Source of the DNA: Pedobacter suwonensis
GTDB taxonomy: Bacteria > Bacteroidota > Bacteroidia > Sphingobacteriales > Sphingobacteriaceae
Direction: 5' to 3'
NCBI RefSeq assembly: GCF_900111825.1
Contig: NZ_FOJM01000003.1
Span: 124,001 to 188,000, forward strand
Length of the DNA stretch: 64,000 bases
Below the pieces are notes generated by a model. It did no database searches. It saw nothing but the letters and a program-made list of their open reading frames with translations, and had not been told where the DNA came from. The translations under genes and the position numbers were made by a program. Of this stretch, positions 7,927 to 17,242 are shown piece by piece. Position 1 is the first letter of the stretch. Each line of letters opens with the position of its first letter.

Positions 7927-8853
7927 GTGGAAAAAAACGCAAAAATATATGTTGCAGGCCATCGTGGTATGGTAGGCTCGGCCATTTACCGCAAACTGCA
8001 AAAAGAGGGTTACGAAAACATCATTACCAGAACTTCATCAGAGCTTGATCTGCGCAGCCAACAGGCGGTTACTGATTTCTTTACTGAAGAAAAACCGGAT
8101 TATGTCTTTCTTGCAGCAGCAAAAGTTGGTGGTATCGTAGCCAACAACACTTACAGAGCCGATTTTCTTTATGAAAATTTAGCCATCCAGAATAATGTTA
8201 TCCATAACGCGTACTTAAATAACGTTAAGAAACTGATGTTTTTGGGTTCGAGCTGTATTTACCCAAAAATGGCTCCGCAACCTCTCAAAGAAGATTACCT
8301 TTTAACAGGCACTTTAGAACACACCAACGAGCCTTATGCCATTGCCAAAATTGCAGGGATTAAAATGTGCGATGCCTATCGCGATCAGTACGGCTGTAAT
8401 TTCATATCCGTAATGCCCACAAATTTATATGGCTTTAATGATAACTATCATCCTCAAAACTCACATGTTTTGCCCGCTTTGATCCGTAAGGTGCATGAGG
8501 CAAAAGTTAACAATGAAAAAGAAGTTGTGGTTTGGGGTTCGGGTTCACCCATGCGCGAATTTTTATTTGCAGATGATTTAGCTGATGCCTGCTATTTCTT
8601 AATGCAAAACTATAACGAGCCACACTTGATCAACATTGGTACCGGACAGGATCTAACCATCAAAGACCTGGCTTTGCTAATCAAAGATGTTCTGGGATTT
8701 GATGGGGAACTGGTATTCGATGCCACAAAACCAGATGGCACCCCACGCAAATTAATGGATGTTAGTAAACTTCATCGTTTAGGCTGGAAACATACAACCG
8801 AGCTTAAAGAAGGTATTGCCCTGGCTTATCAGGATTTCGAAAGCCGATATTAA
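7927..8853 (+). CDS. fcl: GDP-L-fucose synthase
   Basis: A protein of about 308 residues of the extended short-chain dehydrogenase family. It converts GDP-4-keto-6-deoxymannose to GDP-L-fucose with NADPH for surface glycans. Seen: the Rossmann motif [16 protein letters not shown], the KVGGI..N region, the Ser in LGSSCIYP, and the catalytic pair in [11 protein letters not shown] (YxxxK). The open frame can be extended to a TTG at 7906, but that codon lies inside the -7 promoter box, so GTG at 7927 (protein starting [11 protein letters not shown]) is preferred. No gmd gene is next to it. A bidirectional hairpin terminator follows. Confidence 0.93.
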   Translation: MEKNAKIYVAGHRGMVGSAIYRKLQKEGYENIITRTSSELDLRSQQAVTDFFTEEKPDYVFLAAAKVGGIVANNTYRADFLYENLAIQNNVIHNAYLNNVKKLMFLGSSCIYPKMAPQPLKEDYLLTGTLEHTNEPYAIAKIAGIKMCDAYRDQYGCNFISVMPTNLYGFNDNYHPQNSHVLPALIRKVHEAKVNNEKEVVVWGSGSPMREFLFADDLADACYFLMQNYNEPHLINIGTGQDLTIKDLALLIKDVLGFDGELVFDATKPDGTPRKLMDVSKLHRLGWKHTTELKEGIALAYQDFESRY

Positions 8854-8861
8854 ATAAATTT

Positions 8862-8894
8862 ACAAGGGCGTTTAACATACCGTTGCGCCCTTGT
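8862..8894. terminator. Bidirectional hairpin terminator between fcl and the GH130 gene
   Basis: A perfect 9-bp stem ACAAGGGCG / CGCCCTTGT with a 15-nt loop lies between two convergent stop codons (8853 and 8905). T-rich DNA follows on the plus side. Confidence 0.7.
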
Positions 8895-8904
8895 GATTTG
8901 CACT

Positions 8905-10035
8905 TTATTTTGGGGAAGCAGGATTATAAATGGCTACTGCTACCCGGCTATCTGCACAGCCATAATATAAAAACCACTTCTTTTTGAAATAGACCAACCC
9001 CTCCATAAAAACCGTACCGGAAGGGTATTGCCCACTTTTTTCGAAAGGGGCTGTAGGCACAAAAAAAGGTTGATCGAGCCGCGCAATCAATTTTGAAGGA
9101 TTTTTAAGATCGAATAACACCTGCCCGGCCGAATAGGTATTGGCTACATAATTGGTATCCCTTCTGGCATCGCCCCTATTTTTGCCATTATAAAGTACCA
9201 ATATGCCCTGGTCGGTAACAATCGCCGGCGGACCACATTCTGTTAAATCGCTATCGAAATAGTGTTCCCTGGGCTTCACAATCATATCCAGTTCATTCTT
9301 TGCGTTTAATGCAGGCTCCCAGTTAACAAGGTCAGTTGAGGTTGCAATATTCATAAAACGTTCGCCCCAGTACATCATGTATTTGCCGTTTATTTTGGCA
9401 ATTACCTGTTTACCGTTTCCTAACTTCGTAACAATTGAACCAGATTTACATTTAAGGTCTTTAAATTTACCATTATAGGCTTTACCAAACGCCGGACCGT
9501 GTTTGGTCCAGTGTTTTAAATCTTTGGAAGTGGCCACGGCGAGGCGGAATATATTGCGGTTCCATTGTGTATATAACATTACATATATACCCTCTGCAGT
9601 AACCGCAATACGTGGATCTTCGCAACCACCCGGCCATTCGTTTGCTTTCTGCTCATCTTCACCGGGATAGAACACCGGCTCCGGACTACGTTTCATTTTA
9701 ATGCCGTCACTGCTTTCTGCCATTCCTATCCTGGAAGTACGCATACCTATTCCATTGCCAGAACGATCTTCACTACGGTATAATACATAGATCTTATTTT
9801 TATGTACAGCGGCAGCGGGATTAAAGACATCGCCGGCCTCCCAGGCTATTTTTTGCCTGAGTATGGGATCCATAAAAAAACTTTCTGCACTTGGCCAAAT
9901 AATGGGATTTACGTTTTCTGGCCTTAGAAACGGCCCTAGTGCCCAATCTGGGAGTTTATCCTGGGCATTTACCGCGAAGGCTAGCGGAAGAAAAACAACA
10001 AAAAGGAATAAACGCAAAATGGTCCTGTTCATCAT
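8905..10035 (-). CDS. Secreted glycoside hydrolase/phosphorylase family 130-like protein
   Basis: A 376-residue protein with a signal peptide (LRLFLFVVFLPLAFAVNAQ) and a five-bladed beta-propeller. WEAGDVFNPAAAVHKNKIY and the WPGGCEDPRIAV block match GH130, whose members phosphorolyse or hydrolyse beta-mannosides. The export signal suggests a periplasmic hydrolase rather than a cytoplasmic phosphorylase, as known for some Bacteroides GH130 proteins, but the substrate cannot be read from sequence; GH43-like propellers are a remoter alternative. Two start codons lie in tandem (10035 and 10032). It is divergent from oxyR and convergent with fcl, with no operon partners. Confidence 0.8.
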   Translation of the reverse strand: MMNRTILRLFLFVVFLPLAFAVNAQDKLPDWALGPFLRPENVNPIIWPSAESFFMDPILRQKIAWEAGDVFNPAAAVHKNKIYVLYRSEDRSGNGIGMRTSRIGMAESSDGIKMKRSPEPVFYPGEDEQKANEWPGGCEDPRIAVTAEGIYVMLYTQWNRNIFRLAVATSKDLKHWTKHGPAFGKAYNGKFKDLKCKSGSIVTKLGNGKQVIAKINGKYMMYWGERFMNIATSTDLVNWEPALNAKNELDMIVKPREHYFDSDLTECGPPAIVTDQGILVLYNGKNRGDARRDTNYVANTYSAGQVLFDLKNPSKLIARLDQPFFVPTAPFEKSGQYPSGTVFMEGLVYFKKKWFLYYGCADSRVAVAIYNPASPK

Positions 10036-10200
10036 ACTAAAATACTAATTAATCTGCTAAGCTGATAATAGTATAATTACCTGAAATTAATCAGATCAAA
10101 ATCGCTCTTCAACTTTTGTTTACAGAATCATATAATTCGATTATTTTGGTTGAAATCATGCTACAAAATGCCAATCATTTTTAATTATAGTTAAAATTGA

Positions 10201-10208
10201 TATATTTG
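10201..10208 (+). promoter_or_regulatory. -7 box of the oxyR promoter
   Basis: TATATTTG is an exact TAnnTTTG box, 24 bp before the oxyR ATG. No clear -33 TTG is seen at the usual distance. OxyR-type regulators often control themselves from this position. Confidence 0.5.
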
Positions 10209-10232
10209 AAATGATCAATCAATTTTGCCTAT

Positions 10233-11165
10233 ATGACTTTAGTTCAGCTCGAATATATTGTTGCCGTAGATACTTATAGAAGTTTCGTAACTGCAGCCGA
10301 AAAGTGTTTTGTAACCCAGCCTACCTTAAGTATGCAGGTACAAAAATTGGAGGAATTAATCAGTGTTAAAATTTTCGACAGGAGCAAACAGCCTGTAAGT
10401 CCGACAGAAATTGGTGCGCAGATTATTGCCCAGGCAAGAATTATCTTACAGGAAAGCGGAAAAATTAAAGAGTTGATCAGCAGTCAGCAGCAAGATGTAA
10501 TGGGCGAGCTGAAAATCGGAGTGATCCCAACTATTGCCCCATATTTATTGCCAGAGGTGATTTCGGCCATGCTGGATAAATACCCTGAATTAAAGCTTTT
10601 AATCTGGGAATATACCACCGAAGACATCATTCATCACTTAAAAACCGGTGTGCTGGATTGCGGTATTTTAGCTACGCCGCTCACCGATCCAAACATTACA
10701 GAAACTCCCCTGTACTATGAAAATTTTGTAAGTTACATCAGTAAAAACAGCAAGCTGTACAAAAAGAAATCACTTGATGCCGAAGACCTGAACGACGAAA
10801 ATATCTGGCTCTTAAATGAAGGTCATTGTATGCGAAACCAGGTATTGAACATTTGCCGTTCTACAAAAAACAACAGGCTACAGGGACTCGAATACAATAC
10901 AGGTAGTGTAGAAACCCTCGTGCGTATGGTTGATTTAAATGGGGGTGCAACACTATTACCCGAATTGGCCATCGCACAACTGGATGCGAAGCAAACCAAC
11001 AAGGTACGCCATTTTAAATCACCAGAGCCTGTACGAGAGATTAGTTTGGTGACCCATAAAAACTTTATTAAGAAACGGATGCTTAACGCGTTAAAAGATG
11101 AGATTTTAGTCATTATCCCAAAAGCGATGAAGCAAAAAAAGAAAAAAGATATTGTTGGGATTTAA
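10233..11165 (+). CDS. oxyR: Hydrogen-peroxide-sensing LysR-family regulator OxyR
   Basis: A 310-residue LysR-type regulator. The N-terminal winged helix-turn-helix is YRSFVTAAEKCFVTQPTLSM. The sensing domain contains EGHCMRNQVLNIC: the first Cys is residue 199 and the second residue 208, exactly the numbering and spacing of the peroxide-reactive disulfide pair of E. coli OxyR (GHCLRDQAMGFC). This makes a peroxide-sensing role much more likely than a generic LysR function. The superoxide dismutase gene is nearby at 11970. The C-terminus is Lys-rich. The start ATG follows an exact -7 promoter box at a sensible distance. Confidence 0.95.
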   Translation: MTLVQLEYIVAVDTYRSFVTAAEKCFVTQPTLSMQVQKLEELISVKIFDRSKQPVSPTEIGAQIIAQARIILQESGKIKELISSQQQDVMGELKIGVIPTIAPYLLPEVISAMLDKYPELKLLIWEYTTEDIIHHLKTGVLDCGILATPLTDPNITETPLYYENFVSYISKNSKLYKKKSLDAEDLNDENIWLLNEGHCMRNQVLNICRSTKNNRLQGLEYNTGSVETLVRMVDLNGGATLLPELAIAQLDAKQTNKVRHFKSPEPVREISLVTHKNFIKKRMLNALKDEILVIIPKAMKQKKKKDIVGI

Positions 11166-11185
11166 TTCCTTGCTTGCTTCGCTAC

Positions 11186-11268
11186 CGTCATGCTGAATTT
11201 ATTTCAGCGTCTTTCTTGATGTAAAGACCCTGAAATAAATCCGATAGCAATCGGATCAGGGTGACGAC
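11186..11268. repeat. Dispersed inverted repeat with GTCAT...GTGACGAC ends
   Basis: Begins GTCATGCTGAATTTATTTCAG and ends CAGGGTGACGAC. Internal arms CTGAATTTATTTCAG, CCTGAAATAAAT and CCGATAGCAATCGG allow nested hairpins. It is related by its ends to the element at 304-398. Confidence 0.65.
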
Positions 11269-11411
11269 ACTCCAGTAAGTGCCTACATCAAATAAAACAG
11301 ATCTTTTAAATTTAGTGAATTAACTTTTGATCCTTATCTAAATGCCACGCCAGTTTACAACCTGTTGCCGCAGGATTTTTATCTTCTAAAAAGCTCAGAT
11401 AATTAAAAAAA

Positions 11412-11873
11412 TTACTGATTTTGTTTTTCTACCGGAGGAGCAGATAGCAATCCTTTGATATCACTCTCCACTTCTTCCTCTTCGCCTTTTTTCTTTTTCT
11501 TGTTTTTTGATTTTAAACCTTTACCACTTAAACGCTCCTCAATAATTTTATCATATTCAGTTTGTTGCTCTGGCCTTAAAACGTTGCGGATATTTTTCGA
11601 GGTTTCGTTCTGAAGCTTATAAAATTTATCTACATCCTCCTCGCGTGAGTTACCGGCCTGTTGTCTTTTAATTAAATCAGCTTGTTCTTTTGCCTGGTTA
11701 TAAGTATAACTATAAATGACACTTTTTTGCGTACCATTTAGTTTTAATCGTTTTTCCAGATCATCTACATTCTTTTGAGCAATTTCTGCCGGGGTAGGCA
11801 TTTTATTCTGTTGTGCACGTACCAGCACATTTACGCCAACAATAATTAAAAATAAAACTACAAGCCTTTTCAT
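11412..11873 (-). CDS. Small exported helical protein, LTXXQ/Spy-like in character
   Basis: A 153-residue protein from the ATG at 11873, which begins a signal peptide (KRLVVLFLIIVGVNVLVRAQ). The longer frame to 11951 would run through the sodA terminator hairpin and is not chosen. The mature protein is helical and highly charged: DDLEKRLKLNGTQKSVIYSY, then LRPEQQTEYDKIIEERL, a pattern seen in Bacteroidota periplasmic proteins that resemble Spy/CpxP (two helices around an L-x-Q turn). A Lys-rich tail (KSKNKKKKKGEEEEVE) follows. Function unknown; a periplasmic chaperone-like or envelope stress role is a guess. Confidence 0.7.
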   Translation of the reverse strand: MKRLVVLFLIIVGVNVLVRAQQNKMPTPAEIAQKNVDDLEKRLKLNGTQKSVIYSYTYNQAKEQADLIKRQQAGNSREEDVDKFYKLQNETSKNIRNVLRPEQQTEYDKIIEERLSGKGLKSKNKKKKKGEEEEVESDIKGLLSAPPVEKQNQ

Positions 11874-11918
11874 TTTGAATATTTTATATGCGAAGTTACT
11901 TAAATATCTCAAAACAAG

Positions 11919-11944
11919 AAAGTCCCGATCTACACCGGGACTTC
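11919..11944 (-). terminator. Terminator hairpin after sodA
   Basis: An 8-bp stem AAGTCCCG / CGGGACTT with an 8-nt loop, followed on the minus strand by TCTTGTTTT. It lies about 25 bp past the sodA stop. Confidence 0.6.
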
Positions 11945-11969
11945 TCTTCAATTTTATAAAACGTTTCGC

Positions 11970-12578
11970 TTACAAAGCTTTTTTGTAAAGTTCAGCAACT
12001 GCATCCCAGTTGATTACATTCCAGATTGCTGCTAAATAATCAGGGCGTTTGTTTTGATATTTTAAATAATAAGCGTGCTCCCAAACATCAATACCCAAAA
12101 TTGGCGTTCCTTTTACTTCGGCAATATCCATTAAAGGATTATCCTGGTTAGGTGTAGAAGAAACCTGAAGTTTTTTATCTGCACTTACTGATAACCAGGC
12201 CCAGCCTGAACCAAAACGTGTAGCACCAGCCTCCTGTAATTTAGTTTTAAGCTCAGCAAACGAGCCAAAAGTTTCATTAATCGCTTTAGCTAAATCGCCG
12301 GTTGGCTCACCGCCTTTGTTCGGACCTAAAATGTTCCAGAATAAAGAGTGGTTATAGTGTCCACCGCCATTGTTTCTAACAGCTGCAGGGTATTTTGAAA
12401 TGTTTTTAACAATTTCCTCGATGCTTGAATTTGCCTCTGGCTTACCTTCTAACGCTTTGTTTAGGTTGGTAACATATGCCTGGTGGTGTTTATCATGGTG
12501 GATTTCCATGGTAGTTTTATCAATATGCGGTTCTAATGCATCGGTTGCGTAATGTAACGCAGGTAATTCAAAAGCCAT
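11970..12578 (-). CDS. sodA: Superoxide dismutase, Mn/Fe type
   Basis: A 202-residue cytoplasmic Mn/Fe superoxide dismutase, normal length. Metal ligands are visible: the first His in [13 protein letters not shown], the second in [10 protein letters not shown], and Asp and His in [12 protein letters not shown]. Gly in NNGGGHYNH and Gln in [11 protein letters not shown] follow the pattern typical of Mn or cambialistic enzymes rather than strict Fe enzymes, but metal use cannot be settled from sequence. There is no signal peptide. Together with the peroxide sensor gene oxyR 0.8 kb away it makes a small oxidative-stress neighbourhood, though the two are on opposite strands. Confidence 0.96.
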   Translation of the reverse strand: MAFELPALHYATDALEPHIDKTTMEIHHDKHHQAYVTNLNKALEGKPEANSSIEEIVKNISKYPAAVRNNGGGHYNHSLFWNILGPNKGGEPTGDLAKAINETFGSFAELKTKLQEAGATRFGSGWAWLSVSADKKLQVSSTPNQDNPLMDIAEVKGTPILGIDVWEHAYYLKYQNKRPDYLAAIWNVINWDAVAELYKKAL

Positions 12579-12728
12579 AGTTTTATGTTTAAAGATTAAA
12601 AAAATATTTCTGTAGCAAATATAACATTACAACGTTAAGATTTGTTCATGTTATTATCATCAAATCACTTTCTGGGTTAATGTTGTAATGTTGAAGGCTT
12701 TAATGCTGGAAGGTTTTTTGTAAAATCA

Positions 12729-12757
12729 GCATCGTCCTCCTTTACAACGAAGGATGC
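12729..12757. repeat. Single REP-like hairpin
   Basis: GCATCGTCCTCC and GAAGGATGC form a hairpin around TTTACAAC. It resembles the CCTCGTT...AACGAGG units of the array at 31097-31844 and looks like a diverged solitary copy. Confidence 0.45.
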
Positions 12758-12851
12758 TCACTATCGGCGATTGAATTGCTATACCAGCGCTTAACGCATT
12801 ACAAATACGCACCTCAATAATCCCCATTAAAAACGAGGACAATTAGACTAA

Positions 12852-13319
12852 CTACCTCTTCTTCGCAAAGAAATCCTTCATCAGCATACCGCATTCTTCA
12901 GCCATTACGCCGCCTTTTAAAAGCGTTTTAGGATGCAGCAGTTGAGCATTCCTGGAGATAAAGCCTCTTTTTTCTTCCCTTGCGCCATAAACAATGCGAC
13001 CGATCTGTGTCCAATAACTTGCTCCGGCACACATCACACAGGGCTCAACGGTTACATATAAAGTGCAATCCCTTAAATATTTACCTCCAATGGTTTGTGC
13101 GGCAGAGGTAAAAGCCTGCATTTCAGCATGTGCGGTCACATCGTTAAAACGTTCGGTTAAATTGTAGCCACGGCCTATAACCCTGTTTTTACTGACTACG
13201 ATTGCCCCGATCGGAATTTCATCTTCGGCAAGAGCCTTTTTTGCCTCTTCCAAAGCCAGTTTCATATAGTGAATATCTTCTTCTTCGGGATCGGTATTTT
13301 CGAAATTGTAAAAACTCAT
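12852..13319 (-). CDS. tadA: tRNA-specific adenosine(34) deaminase
   Basis: A 155-residue zinc deaminase that converts the wobble adenosine of tRNA-Arg to inosine. Zinc and catalytic motifs are intact: HAE at residues 64-66 and PCVMC at 93-97. The C-terminal LLKGGVMAEECGMLMKDFF is typical of TadA. The ATG at 13319 is chosen (protein starting MSFYNFEN); the frame runs open to 13385 but that extension reads into an intergenic repeat element. The gene stands alone, with repeat DNA upstream. Confidence 0.93.
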   Translation of the reverse strand: MSFYNFENTDPEEEDIHYMKLALEEAKKALAEDEIPIGAIVVSKNRVIGRGYNLTERFNDVTAHAEMQAFTSAAQTIGGKYLRDCTLYVTVEPCVMCAGASYWTQIGRIVYGAREEKRGFISRNAQLLHPKTLLKGGVMAEECGMLMKDFFAKKR

Positions 13320-13362
13320 GAGGCAAATATAGGGTAATAATGACCAAAAAGGCTTCCGGAGG

Positions 13363-13555
13363 CTCCAAAGGCAAAGGGCCGGCAAAACTGCTGAAGTCTG
13401 AGTTGAAAATTGGTTAGGTTTTGGAGCGCAGTATCAGCGCTTATCGGCTGCTTCAGTCCTGCTTTACGCTCCAAGTCCTCTCCCGGTGAAAAGCCGGGAT
13501 TGCGGGCTTTCCGCTGCAATCAGGGCTAATTGGCCGCAGCAATTACGTGTAAACT
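13363..13555. repeat. GC-rich intergenic element with AGTCCTGCTTTACGCTCC core
   Basis: A GC-richer stretch between csaA and tadA containing AGTCCTGCTTTACGCTCC, a CCCGG...CCGGG hairpin and GCGGGCTTTCCGC. A diverged copy with the same core lies in opposite orientation at 19010-19180. Short open frames through it are not credible genes. Confidence 0.5.
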
Positions 13556-13569
13556 CCGGAAGCTAACTA

Positions 13570-13905
13570 TTAAACCAATTTACTTCCGTTCGGCACTTTA
13601 CGTTCCACCGTAGTTAATACAATATCTCCGTTTTCATCAGCGAAACCGGTTACTAAAAATTCTGACATAAATTTCCCGATTTGTTTTTTAGGGAAATTGA
13701 TCACCCCGACAATCTGTTTTCCAGGTAATTCTTCCAATGTATAATGTTTGGTAATCTGCGCGCTGCTCATTTTGATACCATATTCGCCGAAATCTACCTT
13801 TAATTTATATGCTGGTCTTCGGGCTTCAGGAAATTCGAAAGCCTCAAGAATAGTACCTACCCGTAATTCAACCTTTTCGAAGTCGCCCCATGTAATTTGT
13901 TCCAT
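13570..13905 (-). CDS. csaA: CsaA-type tRNA-binding-domain protein (secretion chaperone-like)
   Basis: A 111-residue protein consisting of one OB-fold tRNA-binding domain (EMAP-II/Trbp111-like). DFEKVELRVGTILEAFEFP, then MSSAQITKHYTLEELPGKQIVGVINFPKKQIGKF, match CsaA, a homodimeric cytoplasmic protein that binds tRNA and, in Bacillus, can act as a chaperone for exported proteins. The size is right for CsaA and too small for methionyl-tRNA synthetase. It diverges from the xylose cluster promoter. Confidence 0.92.
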   Translation of the reverse strand: MEQITWGDFEKVELRVGTILEAFEFPEARRPAYKLKVDFGEYGIKMSSAQITKHYTLEELPGKQIVGVINFPKKQIGKFMSEFLVTGFADENGDIVLTTVERKVPNGSKLV

Positions 13906-14018
13906 ATGATTAATGTATATGACGCAAAAATATAAAATATTAAAGCATTAGACACAGCTTCAAATGATTCGAAGTATTTAACCGTTTGGCATTAAACACA
14001 ACAGGAATTTACAAAAAA

Positions 14019-14065
14019 TTTGCGTTTTATATTTTTACCACTATCTTTATGCAACCGTTTGCATA
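14019..14065 (+). promoter_or_regulatory. Promoter and LacI-type operator of the xylose cluster
   Basis: A -33 TTTG at 14019-14022 and a -7-like TATCTTTA at 14043-14050 are 20 bp apart. The palindrome TATGCAACCGTTTGCATA at 14048-14065 (8 of 9 positions paired, centre CG) overlaps the -7 box and start point, as expected for repression by a LacI-family protein. Similar sites lie in front of the pectin susC gene at 39574-39587 and 39700-39713. Confidence 0.65.
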
Positions 14066-14091
14066 ACCAAATATTAAATTAAGATGAAAGC

Positions 14092-15576
14092 ATGTATTTA
14101 TTAGGAATTGATTTAGGTACCTCATCCATTAAAGTTGCAGTTGTTGATGCAGCTACACAAAAAAATATAGCCACCGCTCAATATCCGGAACAAGAAACAG
14201 CCATCAAATCTTTACAATCAGGCTGGGCAGAACAGTCGCCTGATGAGTGGTGGGAAAATGTTCAGCAGGCCATCCTCAAATTAAATTCAACCGGTCTTTT
14301 TGATCCGAAAGAGATCAAGGCCATTGGCATTGCCTATCAAATGCACGGACTTGTTGTGGTAGATCAAAATCAGCAGGTACTCCGTGATAGTATTATCTGG
14401 TGCGACAGCAGGGCTGTTGAACTGGGCAATAGCGCTTTTGACGCTATCGGTCACGAAAAATCGTTAAAACACCTATTAAACTCACCTGGAAATTTTACGG
14501 CATCGAAACTGGCCTGGGTAAAAGCAAACGAACCCGATATCTATAACTGCATCGATAAAATCATGCTTCCCGGCGATTTTATTGCGATGAAATTAACCGG
14601 AGAAATCACTACAAGTATTTCGGCCCTATCCGAAGGTATTTTCTGGGATTTTGAAAACCACGAAATCTCTAAAGATGTAATGGATTATTACGGCATCTCC
14701 AGCAACCTGATCCCAACCGTAAAACCTTTATTTTCGGAACATGGTTATTTAAAAACGGATATTGCACATGCATTAAATTTAACTGCCGGCATCCCGGTAG
14801 CTTATAAATCTGGCGACCAACCGAATAATGCACTTTCCTTAAACGTGTTAAAACCTGGAGAGGTTGCCGCTACAGCCGGAACATCGGGGGTAATTTATGG
14901 TGTAAGCGATGAACTTACTTATGATAAGCAATCAAGAGTCAATACCTTTGCGCACGTAACCTATTCAGGAGAAAAAAAGCACACTGGAGTTTTGCTATGT
15001 ATTAATGGTACCGGAAGCATGTACCGTTGGGCAAAACATAATTTCGCGCCACTGTCTAGCTATGCTGAACTCAATATACAGGCCTCGAAAGCACCAATAG
15101 GCAGCAATGGTTTAAAAGTACTTCCTTTCGGCAACGGTGCAGAACGGATGTTAAATAATCAATATACAGGTGCAGAGTTATTGGGCATCGACCTAAACCT
15201 CCACAATCAATCAGACATCTTCCGGGCTATACAAGAGGGGATTGCTTTTGCTTTCCGTTATGGATTGGATATTATGCGGGAAAATGGCATGCAGCCTAAA
15301 GTTATCCGTGCCGGAAAGGCCAATCTGTTTTTAAGTGAGGTATTTGCACAAACGTTTGTAGATGTTACGGGCATTCCGGTTGAACTTTATGAAAACGATG
15401 GCAGTGTGGGCGCAGCCTTGGGTGCTGGTATAGGTGCCAGCATTTTCAAAAGCGCAGAAGAGGCTTTTAGCAATCACAAAGTCATCAAAACTTTAATGCC
15501 TCAACATTCAGCTGAGTATGAGCCGGTCTATCAGGATTGGAAAGAAATATTAGAAAAACAATTAGCAACTGGTTAA
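14092..15576 (+). CDS. xylB: Xylulokinase
   Basis: A 494-residue FGGY-family sugar kinase, normal length, that phosphorylates D-xylulose with ATP. Seen: the first phosphate loop [17 protein letters not shown] at the N-terminus, the substrate region [11 protein letters not shown] with IIWCDSRA, the catalytic Asp in [10 protein letters not shown], and the adenosine motif GTSGVIYG. It is the first gene of the cluster; xylose isomerase follows 74 bp later. Control by a LacI-type repressor is inferred from the operator at 14048. No regulator gene lies beside it. Confidence 0.95.
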   Translation: MYLLGIDLGTSSIKVAVVDAATQKNIATAQYPEQETAIKSLQSGWAEQSPDEWWENVQQAILKLNSTGLFDPKEIKAIGIAYQMHGLVVVDQNQQVLRDSIIWCDSRAVELGNSAFDAIGHEKSLKHLLNSPGNFTASKLAWVKANEPDIYNCIDKIMLPGDFIAMKLTGEITTSISALSEGIFWDFENHEISKDVMDYYGISSNLIPTVKPLFSEHGYLKTDIAHALNLTAGIPVAYKSGDQPNNALSLNVLKPGEVAATAGTSGVIYGVSDELTYDKQSRVNTFAHVTYSGEKKHTGVLLCINGTGSMYRWAKHNFAPLSSYAELNIQASKAPIGSNGLKVLPFGNGAERMLNNQYTGAELLGIDLNLHNQSDIFRAIQEGIAFAFRYGLDIMRENGMQPKVIRAGKANLFLSEVFAQTFVDVTGIPVELYENDGSVGAALGAGIGASIFKSAEEAFSNHKVIKTLMPQHSAEYEPVYQDWKEILEKQLATG

Positions 15577-15650
15577 CGGTTGATCGCTTTATCGTGAGTT
15601 TTTATCACGAACTATTGACCAACAAACCATCAATCAAAAAACAAAAAAAC

Positions 15651-16982
15651 ATGACAAAAGTAGTAACCGGAGCAACGGAATTTTTCAAAGGCATTGAGCA
15701 GATCAAATTTGAAGGCCTGGAAAGTGATAATCCATTAGCATTTAGATGGTATGACGCCAACAAAGTAGTCGCTGGCAAAACCATGAGTGAGCATTTTAAA
15801 TTTGCTTGTGCTTACTGGCATTCATTTAATGGTAATGGAGCAGATCCGTTTGGAGGTGCAACACACGTTTTCCCTTGGGATGAAAAAAAAGATGCAGTAG
15901 AAAGGGCTAAAGATAAAATGGATGCAGCCTTTGAATTTATCACGAAAATGCAGATTCCTTATTATTGTTTCCATGATGTGGATGTGGTAGATTATAGCGA
16001 TGACGTTGCCGAAAACGAGCGCAGATTACAGGCCCTTGTTGAATATGCAAAACAAAAACAAGCAGATAGCGGCGTAAAACTGCTATGGGGAACAGCGAAT
16101 TTATTTAGCCACAAGCGTTATATGAATGGTGCATCTACCAATCCTGATTTTCATGTACTGGCCCATGGCGCTGCCCAGGTTAAAGCTGCTTTAGACGCCA
16201 CCATTGCCCTTGGTGGTGAAAATTATGTTTTCTGGGGTGGAAGAGAAGGCTATATGAGCTTATTAAACACCAATATGAAACGTGAGCAGGAGCATCTGGC
16301 AAAATTCTTACATACGGCTAAAGATTATGCACGCAAACAAGGTTTTAAAGGAACATTTTTTATTGAACCGAAACCATGTGAGCCTTCTAAACACCAATAC
16401 GATTACGACGCGGCAACAGTAAAAGGCTTTTTACAGGAATACGATCTGTTGTCAGACTTTAAACTAAACCTGGAGGTAAACCATGCTACACTTGCCGGCC
16501 ATACTTTCCAGCATGAGCTACAAGTTGCGGTAGATAATGGCTTGTTAGGCTCTATCGATGCAAACCGTGGCGATTATCAAAATGGATGGGACACCGATCA
16601 GTTCCCAAATGATATTAATGAATTAACCGAAGCCATGTTAATCATTTTAGAAGGTGGTGGTTTGCAAGGTGGTGGTGTAAACTTCGATGCGAAAATCCGC
16701 CGTAACTCTACTGATCAGAAAGACTTGTTTTATGCACATGTAGGCGGAATGGATATCTTTGCAAGGGCATTGGTTACTGCAGATGCCATTCTTCAGAAAT
16801 CTGAATACAAAAAGGTAAGGGCCGACCGCTATGCCTCATTTGATAGCGGAAAGGGAGCCGAATTTGAACAAGGAAAATTAAGTTTAGAAGACTTAAGGAA
16901 TTACGCTGCAGAAAACGGCGAACCAGAGGTACGCAGCGGAAAGCAGGAATATCTTGAGAACCTTATTAACCGGTATATTTAA
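15651..16982 (+). CDS. xylA: Xylose isomerase
   Basis: A 443-residue class II xylose isomerase converting D-xylose to D-xylulose in the cytoplasm. The catalytic His is in [12 protein letters not shown], and metal-site residues are in [16 protein letters not shown] and [16 protein letters not shown]. The ATG at 15651 gives the normal N-terminus ([21 protein letters not shown]); the open frame reaches back into xylB but that extension overlaps the upstream gene and is rejected. It is second in the xylB-xylA-symporter cluster. Confidence 0.97.
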   Translation: MTKVVTGATEFFKGIEQIKFEGLESDNPLAFRWYDANKVVAGKTMSEHFKFACAYWHSFNGNGADPFGGATHVFPWDEKKDAVERAKDKMDAAFEFITKMQIPYYCFHDVDVVDYSDDVAENERRLQALVEYAKQKQADSGVKLLWGTANLFSHKRYMNGASTNPDFHVLAHGAAQVKAALDATIALGGENYVFWGGREGYMSLLNTNMKREQEHLAKFLHTAKDYARKQGFKGTFFIEPKPCEPSKHQYDYDAATVKGFLQEYDLLSDFKLNLEVNHATLAGHTFQHELQVAVDNGLLGSIDANRGDYQNGWDTDQFPNDINELTEAMLIILEGGGLQGGGVNFDAKIRRNSTDQKDLFYAHVGGMDIFARALVTADAILQKSEYKKVRADRYASFDSGKGAEFEQGKLSLEDLRNYAAENGEPEVRSGKQEYLENLINRYI

Positions 16983-17003
16983 TTATCCCAATAAATATAT
17001 TAT

Positions 17004-17031
17004 CCGCGGTCTGTGTATGCACAGACTGCGG
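17004..17031. repeat. Palindromic element of the GGTCTGTG...CACAGACC family
   Basis: CCGCGGTCTGTG and CACAGACTGCGG form a hairpin around TATG. It is placed just after xylA and could act as a terminator or processing site. Four related copies lie at 55668-55840 and one at 60208-60227. Confidence 0.6.
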
Positions 17032-17242
17032 TAGTACCCAAACCAAGCAAACTTAAATTTCTCTTCCACTGAAGGGTGCATTCTATTGCGAATGACAATC
17101 AAATAACCCATCTTAGCCGAATAATCTTTAATTGGAGGAAGACCAAAATTAATAAACGTCATTTTAACATTTTTTAATTCAAAAAAAGCGGAGATTAATT
17201 TATGATTTTGCTACATTTAGATTTCTAAACCAAATAACTTAA

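Noticed and set aside
13316-13519. Open frame upstream of tadA
   Set aside because: It reads through the GC-rich intergenic element and has no start context or family resemblance.
15537-15650. N-terminal extension of xylose isomerase
   Set aside because: It overlaps the end of xylB and is unlike any xylose isomerase N-terminus.
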